DNA of 64,000 nt from contig JBCBGC010000015.1 in assembly GCA_038527215.1 (NCBI GenBank), positions 19,148-83,147 on the forward strand. Direction: 5' to 3'. The position numbers and the translations under genes were made by a program. Below the pieces are notes generated by a model that worked only from the letters and a program-made list of their open reading frames with translations, did not search any database and was not told the DNA's origin. Origin of the DNA: JAWPMV01 sp038527215. GTDB taxonomy: Bacteria > Bacteroidota > Bacteroidia > J057. Positions 63,801-64,000 of the stretch are shown here, in pieces. The first letter of the stretch is position 1. Every line of letters begins with the position of its first letter.

Positions 63801-64000
63801 AGCCTTTATAATAGCTATCGAGGGTCCGGACTGCCTTAGCAGAAATGCCATCTCCACGGGTCATGCCTTGCAGGAAATCATGGTTCCGGGTTTTGAAATT
63901 GGGATTCTCCATGAAATCACGGGTACCGCTTCCGGAGTGGCAGCAATCCAGGGTAACCACGATATGGGGCTTTTTGTCTCCTTTAGCGGGGACGCCATTT
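60889..64000 (-). CDS. caspase-like protease fused to an alpha/beta-hydrolase (5' end outside window)
   Basis: The frame is open to the right edge, so the start and the catalytic His of the caspase are not seen. The visible part begins PHIVVTLDCCHSGSGTRDF, the caspase/metacaspase Cys motif. A central ~600 residues of beta-rich sequence follow, with a possible DUF4384-like part (FFYFYTFNDDCGIKLL, HFRFKMIISKQRID). The C-terminal ~250 residues are a lipase/PGAP1-type alpha/beta-hydrolase: LLLIHGIIGNTQEM (oxyanion region), nucleophile elbow IMAHSMGGLVSRWY, and CHHMNYF near the end as the likely catalytic His. A protease and a lipid or ester hydrolase in one chain suggests proteolysis-triggered membrane damage, which is inference. 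Confidence 0.88.
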   Translation of the reverse strand, partial: NGVPAKGDKKPHIVVTLDCCHSGSGTRDFMENPNFKTRNHDFLQGMTRGDGISAKAVRTLDSYYKGYYADMPGALRIPSSKHVLLSACTNLEKAGDLSGIGGVFTSSLIEILDEAQGAGETLNYPNLYTRTRSRVLGKRSKQSPQFETIFGFNAYTAFLEGWESGNPEEAEVFPKGKSWYVRFGAIHGLPVRSEEKIQVRLYKSQGHEFLGTATIKKVNMQESKLAFEGEVPLKKREDTLDKDESVEPYVAEIVSLPAEPQYVWVNAGDNASVGKSLKEAWGKQLTDRDPNLERFNILTTDDKDSSDKPEVEIRISAEGNMELYDMLTGKRKFSAIADSGDPNKSLREIKSAVATMMRWKRLFALENPKSKLADLFELELNTMDYQEWKKGEYDFSDADDLEELYRNMTVHNAGEIKLYGSKDNLITEDNAEAMGIGWEKDGILHRFKLKSKSEEDDLFFYFYTFNDDCGIKLLKDVAMEKATSDEGFYLSDLGLLRLEDHESEAHFRFKMIISKQRIDPTTLEQAGLEGSRGDFGGIVGASDMADWDTATLEIKLIRQEAQVNDSDDVKMAEGAMVIKPHKGIKADLSLVSASANSRSLDPSNKLGFFEQQDGVEMVSFSGTRGLGSQNVLELTNLEVEDPAALEDDPLQIQLGQDLGDDEMMLPLAFDGQHFRIIGESESKDGKTQINIRSLPEVRPVMNEDGTKVENPFGEEAGDRSLFRALKMAFFKVYLKKPLENKLQFIEYKDNGDIQYRVDGLKNRVQTGENLLLLIHGIIGNTQEMAENMGQIMDADGKALATKFDTVLTYDYENLNTPIREIATQLQTALSEAGFDGSAKKLTIMAHSMGGLVSRWYVERLGGNAVVKKVILAGTPNQGSVFGKIEGARKFAIQALDIAANFLPDMIPFSGTLLKGLKAPAEALVTLGEMMPNSGFLTELNDSPDPGVEYAVVAGDVTEFDADKKGFGAFLEGIQKRIGELVQKEDRHDIAVSVESILNKVVWEGRKQAVKTNTPVCHHMNYFTADEGRKAIAEAVG

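Noticed and set aside
31925..64000. Bacterial gasdermin or TIR effector linked to the caspases
   Set aside because: I looked for a small pore-forming or TIR protein next to each protease and found none. The cytolysin-like lipoprotein at 22-23 kb is exported and not linked to the island.
1..64000. CRISPR arrays, tRNA/rRNA genes, insertion sequences and integrases
   Set aside because: No regularly spaced repeats, cloverleaf-like sequence, transposase or integrase motif was found on either strand.

Overview
The window looks like a chromosomal segment of a Bacteroidota member. A Saprospiria/Lewinella-type organism is my best guess. The evidence is a SusC/SusD pair, Bacteroidota-type lipoproteins, TAnnTTTG-like promoter boxes, a TPR-LuxR regulator, and many secreted and STAND-type proteins. 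I see no rRNA, tRNA, CRISPR array, transposase or integrase.

Left part (1-31.9 kb, mostly housekeeping and accessory). A SusC-like receptor (cut by the left edge), a SusD-like lipoprotein and a large FG-GAP/ASPIC-UnbV lipoprotein form a nutrient-uptake locus that ends in clear hairpins. It is followed by a BtrH-type protein, two overlapping small lipoproteins, a histidine kinase/response regulator pair, two AraC regulators, an SRPBCC protein with a decayed tandem copy, a membrane cytochrome c, a deacetylase/formyltransferase pair, an ECF sigma factor with an overlapping 4-TM protein, a 2OG-Fe(II) oxygenase, a cholesterol-dependent-cytolysin-like lipoprotein with its own terminator, a TPR-LuxR regulator, a GreA-like protein, an L-type lectin, an SDR/AraC/VOC/nitrilase group, and a 7TMR-DISM adenylate/guanylate cyclase.

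Right part (about 31.9-64 kb, the striking region). All 14 genes lie on the minus strand and run past the right edge. They form one cluster of caspase-like (peptidase C14) and CHAT proteases coupled to STAND-type ATPases and swapped sensor modules. In transcription order they are: caspase + alpha/beta-hydrolase (partial); small protein; caspase-STAND-caspase; 86-aa protein; peptidoglycan-binding protein; TM-FGE protein; CHAT protease; stand-alone STAND ATPase; caspase-STAND-TM-propeller-SH3b; caspase-STAND-TM-FGE; caspase-STAND-WD40; caspase-STAND with a second degenerate NTPase module and a TM; a secreted WG-repeat protein; and a small peptidoglycan-binding-like protein. Strong minus-strand hairpin terminators close the last two genes.

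Three paralogues (37.9-50.2 kb) share a near-constant caspase-STAND front and differ only in the C-terminal module. The TM-FGE, CHAT and ATPase genes together look like a split version of the single-chain caspase-STAND-TM-FGE protein. Two intergenic regions share a duplicated element (CAGGGTA twice, 21 bp apart, the second followed by GTGTAC), and two others share an identical 14-mer, which suggests shared regulation. The reading I favour is an envelope- or invader-sensing conflict/regulated-cell-death island in which ATPase hubs activate proteases. That function is inference; the domain layout is read directly from the sequence.
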